Assembly (NCBI GenBank): GCA_910586715.1 | Contig: CAJUJG010000002.1 | Coordinates: forward strand, 135,699 to 199,698 | Source: an uncultured Lachnospiraceae bacterium | Lineage (GTDB): Bacteria; Bacillota; Clostridia; Lachnospirales; Lachnospiraceae | Direction of reading: 5' to 3' | DNA: 64,000 nucleotides | Shown: positions 27,271 to 35,469 of the stretch, piece by piece | How positions within the stretch are numbered: the first letter of the stretch is position 1 | Layout of the letters: each line of letters opens with the position of its first letter | Notes under the pieces: generated by a model | Databases searched by the model: none | What the model was told of the DNA's origin: nothing | What the model saw: only the letters and a program-made list of their open reading frames with translations | Program-made: the position numbers and the translations under genes

Positions 27271-28332
27271 ATGTTTGATAGTAGCCAAATAACCATATAC
27301 AAAGATTATAAAAACGCTTCATGGCACATAGATGACAATTGTCATGACTTATTTACAGTGCCTTTCGGCTATTTAGGCATCGACTGTCTTAACCAAATTC
27401 GCCAAACTGGCAGTCGTAACGATTACACTGCTTCTGTATGGAATTATCTTAAATACGCCGCACGGGAAAAGGACAACACGCCTCTGTTCCGCTTTATGAT
27501 GTCAGACCTGACAGTACGCCCCATGAACTGCCGTCCTGACACTATTTTGTCCTACAGGCACTCAGCGCCCTTTATCTCTGAATACTTACACCAAAAATAT
27601 ACCGATCACCTACATGCTGAATTGTGTCATAACCGTCATCACCTAGCTGAAAGCAGACTGCTTGCACAGCTTATTTTCTATACCTTACTGCCTGAACTTC
27701 ACTTATTGAATCCTGACATTGCTGATGCTATCCATGCTGTAGCCTTCAATAACAACAGTGACGCGGTATCCTCTGTTGTCCTGAATAAATTTGAAGTCGA
27801 AAACTTTGTATACAACGGTATAACAGAACCTCCCGCCTCTTTTGAGATATTTAATACATCCCACCTGCTCTTTCTGCTTCCTCAGGATATAATGATGGTC
27901 AATACAACACAGTATACTCTTGATGCCTGCAGTAACTGTAGAGCCGTCTTTATAAAAACACACAAAAGCCAAAAATTCTGCCAAAGCTGCGGATGCCGAC
28001 ATACATCCTACTACAGGAACACATACCAAAGGAAAGAACCCCGCAAGATGCATGAAACCATCCGCAATAAACTGAAAACCGTTTACGGACCGGAAAGTCT
28101 GGAATATAAACAGTTCCTGCATGAAAGCAACTACCGCTGGAATGCATTAAACGACACGACAGCCGCTATGACTGCTGCAGAATCCTACAATGACTGGCTT
28201 AATGCACAGCTTAATACTGCCCAAAAAGCTGAGCGCGCCAAAGAGCAGGCACGTATAGAGGCAGAGCAGGACGCATTTCTTGAATTTGCTGCAGACTTTA
28301 AATGGCAAAACAAAGACGAAGACTGGTATTGA
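27271..28332 (+). CDS. Zinc-ribbon protein resembling DUF6076
   Basis: Start set at ATG 27271 behind GGCGGGAAG; the open frame extends further up but crosses the promoter and leader hairpin. The 353-aa product has a helical N-terminal region and, at about 240-270, a four-Cys ribbon: CSNCRAVFIKTHKSQKFCQSCG. A conserved basic stretch (YYRNTYQRKEPRKMHE) and a charged coiled C-terminus (KAERAKEQARIEAEQDA) follow. The layout recalls DUF6076 proteins of Lachnospiraceae, which have no known function. It is plus-strand and divergent from the PAPS-reductase-like gene. DNA or RNA binding is likely but not shown. Confidence 0.6.
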   Translation: MFDSSQITIYKDYKNASWHIDDNCHDLFTVPFGYLGIDCLNQIRQTGSRNDYTASVWNYLKYAAREKDNTPLFRFMMSDLTVRPMNCRPDTILSYRHSAPFISEYLHQKYTDHLHAELCHNRHHLAESRLLAQLIFYTLLPELHLLNPDIADAIHAVAFNNNSDAVSSVVLNKFEVENFVYNGITEPPASFEIFNTSHLLFLLPQDIMMVNTTQYTLDACSNCRAVFIKTHKSQKFCQSCGCRHTSYYRNTYQRKEPRKMHETIRNKLKTVYGPESLEYKQFLHESNYRWNALNDTTAAMTAAESYNDWLNAQLNTAQKAERAKEQARIEAEQDAFLEFAADFKWQNKDEDWY

Positions 28333-28358
28333 CAGAACACATATCAGACACCCCTGCA

Positions 28359-28544
28359 TCATTCGTGCATTGACATAAAAACACCGACCGACTTGTCAAT
28401 ATAATTGTTAACAGTATCCACGGCGCTTATAAAATTCTTCAGACGCGTGTCGTTCGGTAACAGCTTGACTGACTCCTCTGCAATCTTTTGCTCTGTTTTT
28501 AAAACATCAATGGCGTTAGACAACGACATTTCACCAAAAACCAT
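28359..28544 (-). CDS. Small helical protein, 61 aa (paralogue of 37,347-37,595)
   Basis: Start ATG 28544 follows CAGGAGGGGG. The core, MSLSNAIDVLKTEQKIAEES then PNDTRLKNFISAVDTVNNYI, matches the first half of the 82-aa protein at 37,347 (LAEALERLKAEKSYAEYALM, PNDERYISLVDAVDTVTDAV). Both look like short helical hairpins. The start touches the stop of the DpnD/PcfM-like gene, so expression is coupled. Function unknown. Confidence 0.6.
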   Translation of the reverse strand: MVFGEMSLSNAIDVLKTEQKIAEESVKLLPNDTRLKNFISAVDTVNNYIDKSVGVFMSMHE

Positions 28545-28545
28545 T

Positions 28546-28797
28546 TTATTCCCCCTCCTGTCGTACATCAAATACTTCCGCCTCACACGCAGGCAGTTCA
28601 AGCGGACACATATAATCAGCCTCAAAAAACTCCGCATTTTCGCCCGTATCTTTGGCAGGCTGTATACACTCCGCATCAAGCACAATCAGTCCTGCTTTAT
28701 AAGCTCGCCGCACATAATCAATCGCTTCCTCAAGACTGTCCTTTTCCACTATGACCAGCTTCTCCAGTGTTTCCCTCACTGCAATCGGATATTTCAT
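28546..28797 (-). CDS. DpnD/PcfM-family protein
   Basis: An 83-aa protein of the small DpnD/PcfM type: MKYPIAVRETLEKLVIVEKD, then SLEEAIDYVRRAYKAGLIVL and DAECIQ. These are the conserved beta-strand, helix (EEAI) and IVLDA strand of the family, found on conjugative plasmids and beside DpnII-type restriction genes. No biochemical role is established. The acidic C-terminal extension (FFEADYMCPLELPACEAEVF) is longer than usual. Tightly spaced with the 61-aa and ComFB-like genes. Confidence 0.7.
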   Translation of the reverse strand: MKYPIAVRETLEKLVIVEKDSLEEAIDYVRRAYKAGLIVLDAECIQPAKDTGENAEFFEADYMCPLELPACEAEVFDVRQEGE

Positions 28798-28816
28798 TAT
28801 GTACTCCTTTCTATTC

Positions 28817-29086
28817 CTAATGATTAGGATTCATACTGACAACGCTGACCGCACTCATCACTGCAGAGTGCACTTCGCTCTTTGACTGCTCCGACGACGC
28901 ATTAATTTTGTGGTAAAACTCGCCTTTATCCGTCCTCACGTAACTTGGTCTCAGTCTGTTCAATGCAAACGCCGCCATATCATTTCTGCAGTTTTCGCAC
29001 CTGCATACGGTTTCTCCCATATCGTCCAAGACACTTTCCAGCTCCTTTTCAACGTCCTGCTCAACAACATTCTTTAAATCAAACAT
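28817..29086 (-). CDS. ComFB-like protein
   Basis: Start set at ATG 29086, with GGAAGGAGG upstream; the longer frame overlaps radC. The 89-aa product has the ComFB pattern: MFDLKNVVEQDVEKELESVL, CRCENCRNDMAAFALNRLRP with its Cys pair, SYVRTDKGEFYHKI, then a helix ending in NPNH. ComFB proteins occur in competence operons of Bacillus (role unknown), and related proteins bind cyclic di-nucleotides in some bacteria. On mobile elements it is often next to radC, as here. Confidence 0.75.
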   Translation of the reverse strand: MFDLKNVVEQDVEKELESVLDDMGETVCRCENCRNDMAAFALNRLRPSYVRTDKGEFYHKINASSEQSKSEVHSAVMSAVSVVSMNPNH

Positions 29087-29141
29087 AAACTTCGCACCTC
29101 CTTCCAACACTATAAATATCAGATGAACAGCTATCCTCTTT

Positions 29142-29615
29142 CTACTCATTCTCATAAAATGAATAATATGTCTCTCCGACTATTATACTGTCAACCAACG
29201 GAATACCCATAAGGTCCGCTGCCTGTCTTACCTGTCTGTACACACTAAAATCCTGTGTACTCGGTTTGACCTGACCTGACGGGTGGTTATGCGCTATGAT
29301 AATACTACTGGCATTGCACAGAAGCGCCTTCTGAAATATCTCCCTGTTATTTACAAAAGTCAGATTAACCGTCCCATGTGTCAGTTCAAAAACACCAAGC
29401 AGGCGGCTGGCGCCACTCATGCACAGCATATACAGGTATTCCTCAGTCTGCTTATCCATTTGGAAAACATCACGCAGCAATCTGTATACCTTCGTAGGTT
29501 CATCAAGATTTTCTTCCCCTGCATAATCAATGACTTTATTCTTTACCAGCTTACACATACCGTCATCATCCAGTATTGTTCCAAATACCGTAACCTTCAC
29601 CTGAATTTCCTCCAA
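29142..29615 (-). CDS. RadC-family JAB/MPN domain protein
   Basis: A 157-aa RadC/YeeS-type protein. Its JAB metal-binding motif is visible as AHNHPSGQVKPSTQD (His, His and Asp ligands). VNLTFVNNREIFQKALLCNA lies before it and LMGIPLVDSIIVGETYYSF after it. The N-terminal HhH region of full RadC is reduced. The family is widespread on plasmids and integrative elements. Its old DNA-repair name is not well supported, and a role linked to replication or recombination of the element is more likely. Start ATG 29615 precedes MEEIQVKVTVF. Confidence 0.85.
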   Translation of the reverse strand: MEEIQVKVTVFGTILDDDGMCKLVKNKVIDYAGEENLDEPTKVYRLLRDVFQMDKQTEEYLYMLCMSGASRLLGVFELTHGTVNLTFVNNREIFQKALLCNASSIIIAHNHPSGQVKPSTQDFSVYRQVRQAADLMGIPLVDSIIVGETYYSFYENE

Positions 29616-29652
29616 ATATATCTAACCTCTATAGTAACTGTATTTCTCACTC

Positions 29653-29940
29653 CTATGGCGTAATTCCGTTAACACCCAGCTCCGTCACGAACCTGGGAGT
29701 TACTGACACAGCACCATTACCATCTTTTATGACTTTGCAGAAATGCTTACCGATTACAGTCCGTAAACACATTGCGCAGGATTCGCATAAATCCATACTC
29801 ATTACCGCACGACTGTTTTCCTGCGTTAAATCTTCCCCTGCCGGACTGTATGGAATGGTTTCTTTTGCTATGTATCCGTTTTGGGAAAACTCCTGACCGC
29901 ATAAGTCACATACATACCTGGTACTCTGAATAATCGCCAT
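29653..29940 (-). CDS. Cys-rich zinc-binding hypothetical protein, 95 aa
   Basis: Starts at ATG 29940 behind TGGAGG. It has two Cys pairs: YVCDLCGQEF near residue 10 and DLCESCAMCL near residue 50, the usual arrangement of a zinc ribbon. No other domain is visible. It lies in the small-gene string upstream of radC and is probably cotranscribed. A DNA-binding role is likely but unproven. Confidence 0.6.
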   Translation of the reverse strand: MAIIQSTRYVCDLCGQEFSQNGYIAKETIPYSPAGEDLTQENSRAVMSMDLCESCAMCLRTVIGKHFCKVIKDGNGAVSVTPRFVTELGVNGITP

Positions 29941-30056
29941 CTGTTATCACCTCCAATCCTGATGCTCTCCCGTCTTAGACTCATACTTCTGCCGTTTCAG
30001 CATCTTTTTACTTCATTTATATATGTTGCACCTGAAAGGAAAACTTACATTTACAA

Positions 30057-30338
30057 TCAGACCTTCCTAACATAAAAAGCGGCATATCTTCCTGCAGCAT
30101 TGCAACAATTATAAAACTCAAAAGCACGTACAGCCGTTTCAAAATCAGAACGACTGTCTTCCGTAACCCTTCCCGTTTCTTCATCACATGCCTGTCGACC
30201 TAAAAGCACAGGTCGTTCATAAATATTATCCGGATGCAGCCTGCAGGGAAGCACATAGATTTTAGTGCCTGCACCATACATCTTCCTTGCCCGTGGTTTA
30301 GATACCCTTCGAAACCTGACCGTTTCTATGCCATTCAT
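30057..30338 (-). CDS. Hypothetical basic protein, 93 aa
   Basis: ATG 30338 follows TTGGAGGGTGAG. The N-terminal half is basic (ETVRFRRVSKPRARKMYGAG) and the C-terminal half carries DFETAVRAFEFYNCCNAAGR. No known domain. Part of the same string of short genes, with a 116-base gap after it that holds nothing I can support. Confidence 0.55.
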   Translation of the reverse strand: MNGIETVRFRRVSKPRARKMYGAGTKIYVLPCRLHPDNIYERPVLLGRQACDEETGRVTEDSRSDFETAVRAFEFYNCCNAAGRYAAFYVRKV

Positions 30339-30358
30339 AACTCACCCTCCAATCTGTT

Positions 30359-30535
30359 TTAAACCGCCACCGAAGCCAACGCTTCATCATACGAATCGTA
30401 TATGAAATGCCTGCCGTGCGACAATATGTCATACTCCCTGTCTGTCAGGTACACCGGCACAATATTATGTGTGGGACGTTTGTATCCGTCCAGCAGCACT
30501 TCCCAGTAAAGCTTAATGTCATCCTTATTTTCCAT
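30359..30535 (-). CDS. Hypothetical protein, 58 aa
   Basis: Start chosen at ATG 30535, with TTGGAGGTGGC upstream, rather than the longer frame. MENKDDIKLYWEVLLDGYKR, VYLTDREYDILSHG and YDSYDEALASV suggest a small alpha/beta fold. No family recognised. Confidence 0.5.
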   Translation of the reverse strand: MENKDDIKLYWEVLLDGYKRPTHNIVPVYLTDREYDILSHGRHFIYDSYDEALASVAV

Positions 30536-30645
30536 ACAGCCACCTCCAATCTGCGAAATAACCAAAGAACGCTTCCGCGCACTTTGAACAGCCATATCGC
30601 TATGGCTGCATTTAATGTTCTCTTGTTAAAAAAAAAATCAGCTAA

Positions 30646-31134
30646 TCACTGCGGTATTAATGAAATTAAAATACGAATATACCCAATAAGCGCTCCTATC
30701 ATAACCCACATGCCGAGTTCACATGCATACCTTGCGCACCTGTATGTCCTACAGGTTCTGGTTAAGTGGAAATCCCCAGGGTTCTTACGGTCAAACCAGA
30801 CTGTTCTTATCACCGTCGAATCACCGTAGTTCTTCTTAACACAAAATCTTTCTTTTTCAGCTTTCCTGTATGTAACATCCTCCACCGTATACTCAACAAC
30901 ACGGTGCAGCTTTTTGACATCCGGACCGACAGCATCCGGTGACTCATAAAACCTGTCAAGCTTACCGCTGTTATACTCATCAGCATTTTCGCACACGCCC
31001 ACTATCACACCAGATGTTTCGCCCTTATATTTTCCTATTGCTCTGTTAAACAATATTACGCAGATTGTTGAAATTACAACTGCCACCATAAAAACGATGC
31101 ATGTACTCCACATCGCCAAAATAATACCATTCAT
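30646..31134 (-). CDS. Two-helix membrane protein, 162 aa
   Basis: An N-terminal transmembrane helix (about 5-30, WSTCIVFMVAVVISTICVIL), a charged soluble loop (YTVEDVTYRKAEKERFCVKK), and a second helix near the C-terminus (LGMWVMIGALIGYIRILISL). The layout resembles DUF3592-type proteins, in which two helices flank a beta domain. It lies just downstream of pspA and may belong to that envelope-linked operon. Confidence 0.55.
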   Translation of the reverse strand: MNGIILAMWSTCIVFMVAVVISTICVILFNRAIGKYKGETSGVIVGVCENADEYNSGKLDRFYESPDAVGPDVKKLHRVVEYTVEDVTYRKAEKERFCVKKNYGDSTVIRTVWFDRKNPGDFHLTRTCRTYRCARYACELGMWVMIGALIGYIRILISLIPQ

Positions 31135-31217
31135 TTCATGATCTCCTTTTCACACCTTAATCAACTCAGCTGACAGCTTACTTTTTATCAGCTGTCAGCT
31201 GATATGCAGCACAGACC

Positions 31218-31901
31218 TTACAAACCCAGCTTATCCCTCATTGCAGCCAGCTCTTCATCTACCGCAGTGGAACCCGTACCGCCTGCATACTTGTCCGTCA
31301 AATCTTCCACGCCTGCACTCTCCGCGTTCAGCTCTGTCTCTACATTAGCCTGCGCAAGCATCTTCTCCGCCTTCTGCTCATACCTGTCAAAAGCCTCCAA
31401 TGCCGTCACACTGCCTGCCTTTGCAGCGGTTCTGTTTATCTGCGTCTGCGCCTTTGCCATCGAAATCTTTGCCTTCGCCGCGTCCTTCCTCTGCTCAAGC
31501 TCTTCAATGCTGCGCACCAGCTTATTGTAGCCGTCACGCATCAACTTCTCATTCTTTTCCGCAATCTCAAGATTCTGTTGAAGGCTTTCCCTTGTAGCCG
31601 TAAGCGACTGTTTTGCTTCCAACAGGATACGGGCATCACCCTCATTACCTGCCTTAAGTGCATTTTCAGCTGCCTGCTGTTTCCTCGCAATCTCATTGTC
31701 ACATTCCTTCAGACGCATGCGGGCTGCTTTCGTATCCGCCATAACAGCCGCGGTATCCCTCTTGACATCCGCCAAATCCCTCTTATAATCGACCAAAAGC
31801 TGGTCAATCATCTTTGCGGGGTCCTCGCACTTGTCCAGTGCCGCGTTAATATTTGCCTCCAAAATTTTGGGAATCCTTCCCAATGTGTCCATTAATCCCA
31901 T
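31218..31901 (-). CDS. PspA/IM30-family membrane-associated protein
   Basis: A 227-aa coiled-coil protein: MGLMDTLGRIPKILEANINA (amphipathic first helix), KCEDPAKMIDQLLVDYKRDL, then long helices with RKQQAAENALKAGNEGDARI and the ESLQQNLEIAEKNEKLMRDG coil. This is the ESCRT-III-like PspA/Vipp1 fold that coats and repairs membranes under stress. The start follows GAGAGGATT. It is the last gene of a string that also holds the Gly/Ser-rich membrane protein and two small genes. PspA on a mobile element could protect the membrane during surface-structure assembly (inference). Confidence 0.88.
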   Translation of the reverse strand: MGLMDTLGRIPKILEANINAALDKCEDPAKMIDQLLVDYKRDLADVKRDTAAVMADTKAARMRLKECDNEIARKQQAAENALKAGNEGDARILLEAKQSLTATRESLQQNLEIAEKNEKLMRDGYNKLVRSIEELEQRKDAAKAKISMAKAQTQINRTAAKAGSVTALEAFDRYEQKAEKMLAQANVETELNAESAGVEDLTDKYAGGTGSTAVDEELAAMRDKLGL

Positions 31902-31943
31902 GTTAAAATCCTCTCTTTCTTCTTTATTTTTTAATTGATTTTG

Positions 31944-32948
31944 TTACTTCAAATACTTATCTTCCAAATGATCCAATGCAATAGCATCAACCGGTGTGTT
32001 TAAAATCCTTGCATCTTCCTCCGCCTTTTCCCTGCTGCGCTTATGTTTTAATATAATAATAATGATGACTGCCGCTCCCATCGCAACAGCCACACCAAGG
32101 ATAAGCAGCCATTTCACAATACCCTTCCCCGTAGTTGAAACACGCATTATGGTATCCGCCGTACCGTCAAAAATTTTGGCAAACATATCATCCGTTGACA
32201 TATCTGAATACCAGTAGCGGTCCACATAGTTCCAAAATATAGAAACCGCTTCCGCATCCATAACAGCTGACGTCTGTTTCCCGTTCACGTACGCCATATA
32301 CCCGACATCTTCATCAACATCCGCCTCTGCGAAATAGACATAAAGAAATACATTTTCCGTACCAAAACTCCGGTCGTAGTATTCTCTTGCCCATTCTTCC
32401 TTTGCGCTGTCCGATACAAGTGAGGAATCATATGCCTTTAAAATAATAAAAGGCTGTACTCCCGTCTCTTCCCAAAAAGACTTAAGCCTGCCTTCCGTTT
32501 TAGTAATATTGTCAAACCAGCCGATTTCATCAATAATGCAGTCATTTATGTAAGCATTTCCCGTATCAAGACTATGCCGTTCGATTGTACTTGATACTGA
32601 CTGTCCGCCCGCCACCGACGAATACACCGCCATCAGACATATAATCGCAATTATCGCAAAAACAACTGCAGCTGCCATTCCTGCGCCACTGCCGTATCCT
32701 CCTCCATATTGCTGATAAGAATATCCCCTGTAAACAGGTCCACTGGAATAACTCCTGCTCCCCCGGTAAACAGGTCCACTGGAGTAACTCCTACTCCCCC
32801 GGTAACTGCTGCTGAAACTGCTCCCGCTGCTCCGTCCGGAACTGCTGCCCGCCCTATGACTGCTTACCCTATGCCCGCCACTTGAACGGCTTGAACTATG
32901 TCCGCCACTTGAATGGCTCCTGCCTCCGCCTGCTCCTGCTCTTCCCAT
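31944..32948 (-). CDS. Gly/Ser-rich membrane protein, TPM-domain-like
   Basis: A 334-aa protein. Residues 1-85 are an Arg/Ser/Gly/Tyr low-complexity head with repeated SYSSGPVYRGSR units. A transmembrane helix lies at about 92-112. A soluble domain at about 115-265 (LKSFWEETGVQPFIILKAYD, AREYYDRSFGTENVFLYVYF) resembles the TPM fold. A second helix (WLLILGVAVAMGAAVIIIII) and a basic cytoplasmic tail end the protein. Its neighbour pspA, 42 bases downstream, supports a membrane-stress role. Start ATG 32948 follows TGAGGATTT. Confidence 0.7.
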   Translation of the reverse strand: MGRAGAGGGRSHSSGGHSSSRSSGGHRVSSHRAGSSSGRSSGSSFSSSYRGSRSYSSGPVYRGSRSYSSGPVYRGYSYQQYGGGYGSGAGMAAAVVFAIIAIICLMAVYSSVAGGQSVSSTIERHSLDTGNAYINDCIIDEIGWFDNITKTEGRLKSFWEETGVQPFIILKAYDSSLVSDSAKEEWAREYYDRSFGTENVFLYVYFAEADVDEDVGYMAYVNGKQTSAVMDAEAVSIFWNYVDRYWYSDMSTDDMFAKIFDGTADTIMRVSTTGKGIVKWLLILGVAVAMGAAVIIIIILKHKRSREKAEEDARILNTPVDAIALDHLEDKYLK

Positions 32949-32977
32949 TTAAAATCCTCACTTTCTTTTGATTAAAT

Positions 32978-33325
32978 TTATCTTCCCTGCATTTCATACA
33001 TGCATTCCGACGGATGTACTGCCTCCGGTGCAATATTCGTATAAAATACACCCGCACCTAAAATGTTCTTCTTTACTTCTGCCTTTAAAGACGTTTCCAA
33101 TTCTCTGTTCTCTTCACAGCTTACAATTAGAAAATCAAACGCAGTATTTGCTGTCCGGACTTCCATTCCCGGTATATTAAGCTCTTCCCACAACAGGTCA
33201 TGCAGACCCTGCCTGTCTACACCATACCGCTCAAGCACCGGATTGATGCTGTCTGACTTGACACTAAACATCACATCGAAAATCTCCTTTTTCAACGGCA
33301 GCAACATAAATGCTTTATCACTCAT
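32978..33325 (-). CDS. Hypothetical protein, 115 aa
   Basis: The start codon overlaps the stop of the 64-aa gene in an ATGA arrangement, and its own stop lies 29 bases before the Gly/Ser-rich gene. It is soluble: MLLPLKKEIFDVMFSVKSDS, ERYGVDRQGLHDLLWEELNI, FDFLIVSCEENRELETSLKA. No recognised domain. Coupling to its neighbours suggests it belongs to the PspA operon. Confidence 0.55.
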   Translation of the reverse strand: MSDKAFMLLPLKKEIFDVMFSVKSDSINPVLERYGVDRQGLHDLLWEELNIPGMEVRTANTAFDFLIVSCEENRELETSLKAEVKKNILGAGVFYTNIAPEAVHPSECMYEMQGR

Positions 33326-33516
33326 ACCAGCTTTGCCTCCTCTACCAATGCTTTTGCTTCCTCCTCACTCTCAAACCAGTCATGGTAAATATCTTTGTTT
33401 CTTTTATGCCTAAAACTGTTTTCCGGTTTACAATCGGCATCAATGACAGCGGTAATCGCAGCTTTTACTTTCCCCTCGTCATCTGCCGAAGTTGTCACAC
33501 AGTAATACTTTGCCAT
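33322..33516 (-). CDS. Hypothetical protein, 64 aa
   Basis: First gene of the PspA string, starting at ATG 33516 behind GTAGGAGG. MAKYYCVTTSADDEGKVKAA, then HKRNKDIYHDWFESEEEAKA, looks like a small alpha/beta protein with the 'YHDWFESEEEA' helix found in short clostridial element proteins. Overlaps the next gene by 4 bases. Confidence 0.55.
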   Translation of the reverse strand: MAKYYCVTTSADDEGKVKAAITAVIDADCKPENSFRHKRNKDIYHDWFESEEEAKALVEEAKLV

Positions 33517-33533
33517 ATGAACCTCCTACATGA

Positions 33534-34168
33534 TTAATCCTCCACTTCAATATCATCAAAGATAACAGGCAGCTTTGACTTCAGCTCTTCCAGCAAAGGC
33601 TTTGTAACCTCCTGCATTTGTGGGTGCGCCGCTTTAGCCGTTCTCAATTTAAAGAAATTGCGCCACTCACGGTAATTTGCTGTAACAATGATTTCCGTCT
33701 TCGTACTGTTAGGCAGTACTGAGCGGGCTTCCTGAGGCGATCTCTTTAAGTCATTCACCAAATGCAAATAACTGTTCTCTGCAAACTGCATTGCATCGTA
33801 CCAAGTATCGTATTGTAAACTATCATCCTGAAAGAAAAACGGTTTAATAAACGTAACTTCACCCGACTTTCCATAATTGCAGTATCTTGTACTCTCCTAC
33901 GCGAATGATGCAATCCTATGGCGCACAAGTTCATGCGACACCCCACGGTCAACAATAAACTTCACTGACAGGGAAGAATGCTCAATCATTGCTTCGTGAC
34001 CTCTGTCAATCAGCTTTTTAATAAAGTCTTTTGCCGATTCACCGTTTTCCGTAATCTTATCTTCTGACTTATAACACACTCTGCCTATCTTCTCGATGTG
34101 TTGTAATTCCTTGATTCCCCTTCGGAAATCTCTGTTAAAATCTCATAACTTGGTTCAATAATTCTCAT
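33534..34168 (-). pseudogene. thyX: Broken thyX (flavin-dependent thymidylate synthase)
   Basis: Three pieces add up to a ThyX. ATG 34168 opens MRIIEPSYEILTEIS. A one-base frame change near 34,123-34,130 leads into IKELQHIEKIGRVCYKSEDK and on to the FAD/dUMP signature RHR-X7-S. Inside that signature the codon expected to be Gln is TAG (33899-33897): RHRIASFA, stop, ESTRYC. Beyond it the same frame continues to the C-terminal LPNSTKTEIIVTANYREWRN and the stop at 33,534. Both lesions argue for a dead gene. ThyX makes dTMP with reduced flavin and methylene-folate, and element-borne copies are common. A divergent ThyX-like gene lies at 49,169-49,726. Confidence 0.85.
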
Positions 34169-34239
34169 AACTGAAACCCTCACTTTCCCTTAAAAATTAC
34201 TATGTTTCCTCTTTTAACATGTTCCACTGATGCAGCAAT

Positions 34240-34413
34240 TTAACACTTCTTCTCGTAATGCATGCAATTACAACGGTTAGCATGTCCGCGTACATAACAG
34301 TAAAGTTCACGACACCACAACCAATAAGAAGCTTTAACATGACTCTCATTCCAACTATTTTTACAGTTATGACAGGTTTTCTTACGTGAAACTCTTTTCC
34401 GCCTGATACTCAT
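34240..34413 (-). CDS. Small Cys/His-rich basic protein, 57 aa
   Basis: Begins at ATG 34413 with TAAGGAGG upstream. The product is basic and holds CHNCKNS near residue 14 and a Cys cluster in RCNCMHYEKKC at the end, with a Trp-rich middle. The spacing could hold one or two zinc ions. No family recognised. It is preceded and followed by other small element genes. Confidence 0.55.
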   Translation of the reverse strand: MSIRRKRVSRKKTCHNCKNSWNESHVKASYWLWCRELYCYVRGHANRCNCMHYEKKC

Positions 34414-34470
34414 TAACACACCTCCTTATTTCCACTTCCTGTTAAAGTTCGGACACTACCTCCTCTGTAA

Positions 34471-34860
34471 CTATTCCACAATAACTTCCATAGCTGCAGT
34501 ATCTTGTGTTCTCGAAATCTCCCTCACACACTCCTGTAAAAATTCCTGCAAAAACGCTTTTTCTATCTCCCCCAATTCATCACCATTGCTAAAATGCTCT
34601 TTGTACCGATTTTTCGCGAAATACTTTGATGAAACATCTTTTCTACACATTTTACCGATTAGATACATAAACTTAACATAGGAAGAAGCGTTATCTAACT
34701 TCTTTACAAGCGTAACCAAATTTGTACCTTGATAGTATACATCTAACTTAAACACAATAACGTAGCCTAATGTGCTCCTTGCTATACAGGTTTTACATCC
34801 TTCTTTATTAATTAATACCAAATTATCTGTAATAAACCTAACACTATTCTCAGTATACAC
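34471..34860 (-). CDS. Hypothetical protein, 129 aa
   Basis: Starts at GTG 34860 behind AGGGAGG, 14 bases after the stop of the 129-aa gene upstream. VRFITDNLVLINKEGCKTCI, GYVIVFKLDVYYQGTNLVTL and a charged helical end are visible; no known domain. Probably cotranscribed with its neighbours. Confidence 0.5.
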   Translation of the reverse strand: MYTENSVRFITDNLVLINKEGCKTCIARSTLGYVIVFKLDVYYQGTNLVTLVKKLDNASSYVKFMYLIGKMCRKDVSSKYFAKNRYKEHFSNGDELGEIEKAFLQEFLQECVREISRTQDTAAMEVIVE

Positions 34861-34874
34861 AGCTTACCTCCCTG

Positions 34875-35264
34875 CTACCATGACCTGACAAGTCCGCCGT
34901 TAGCAGGTTTTACGCCGATGCGCATAACCTTATTAGGAATTAATGTCTCATCACTAACTAAATACGCAGTGACACGGTTATATTTTATATCTTCCATCTC
35001 TGCCTCCCATTCTGAATCATCACTGTCTACAAACAATAGACAATAACAGCCACCCCTATAATTATCAGAACGTACAATATGATACACTACCACATCCTGC
35101 TCTTTTTCAAACTTCTCGACAACAGCTTTTAAATTGCTATCCGTCACACTGTACAATGCTCCCCTAGACTCCGAAACAAACACTTCCCCAAAATCCATGA
35201 AATCACTTGCTACCATATTGTACATTTTTAAAGCCTGTATTCTCTTTACTGCTTCCGCTTTCAT
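34875..35264 (-). CDS. Hypothetical protein, 129 aa
   Basis: ATG 35264 follows TTGAGGA. The N-terminal AVKRIQALKMYNMVASDFMD, central YSVTDSNLKAVVEKFEKEQD and VVYHIVRSDNYRGGCYCLLF, and DDSEWEAEMEDI resemble a small-protein family common on clostridial conjugative elements and phages, with no assigned role. An 18-codon frame (35317-35261) overlaps its start and may be a coupling leader, but it is not convincing as a gene. Confidence 0.5.
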   Translation of the reverse strand: MKAEAVKRIQALKMYNMVASDFMDFGEVFVSESRGALYSVTDSNLKAVVEKFEKEQDVVVYHIVRSDNYRGGCYCLLFVDSDDSEWEAEMEDIKYNRVTAYLVSDETLIPNKVMRIGVKPANGGLVRSW

Positions 35265-35306
35265 TTCCTCAATATTCTTTTTTCTCGCTTTCTCAGCGCT
35301 GCCTTT

Positions 35307-35414
35307 TTACTGTTCATCCGGTTTTACCCCGCTCTCCAATGCGCGGAGTAATTCATTCTGCGAACTTTTCAAGCCGCTAAGGAAATCTGAAAATTCATTG
35401 TTACTTGTTGCCAT
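35307..35414 (-). CDS. Small protein, 35 aa
   Basis: ATG 35414 lies behind GTGAGGGTCC. The product, MATSNNEFSDFLSGLKSSQN then ELLRALESGVKPDEQ, reads as one amphipathic helix. Its last bases (AAACCGGATGAA) recur in the remnant at 35,470-35,640, so the two may be related. Modest evidence; the length and site are the only support. Confidence 0.4.
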   Translation of the reverse strand: MATSNNEFSDFLSGLKSSQNELLRALESGVKPDEQ

Positions 35415-35469
35415 AATTGGACCCTCACTTTCCTTTATTTATAAAATGTATTCTCACAGTTTATATCTA

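Noticed and set aside
25937..34168. Use of an altered genetic code (TAG or TGA read as an amino acid) on the element
   Set aside because: Stops occur in only two genes, one also has a frameshift, and all other genes end at normal TAA, TAG or TGA codons.
35261..35317. 18-aa frame between two small genes
   Set aside because: Overlaps both neighbours and is only lysine/arginine-rich text; may aid coupling but cannot be supported as a gene.
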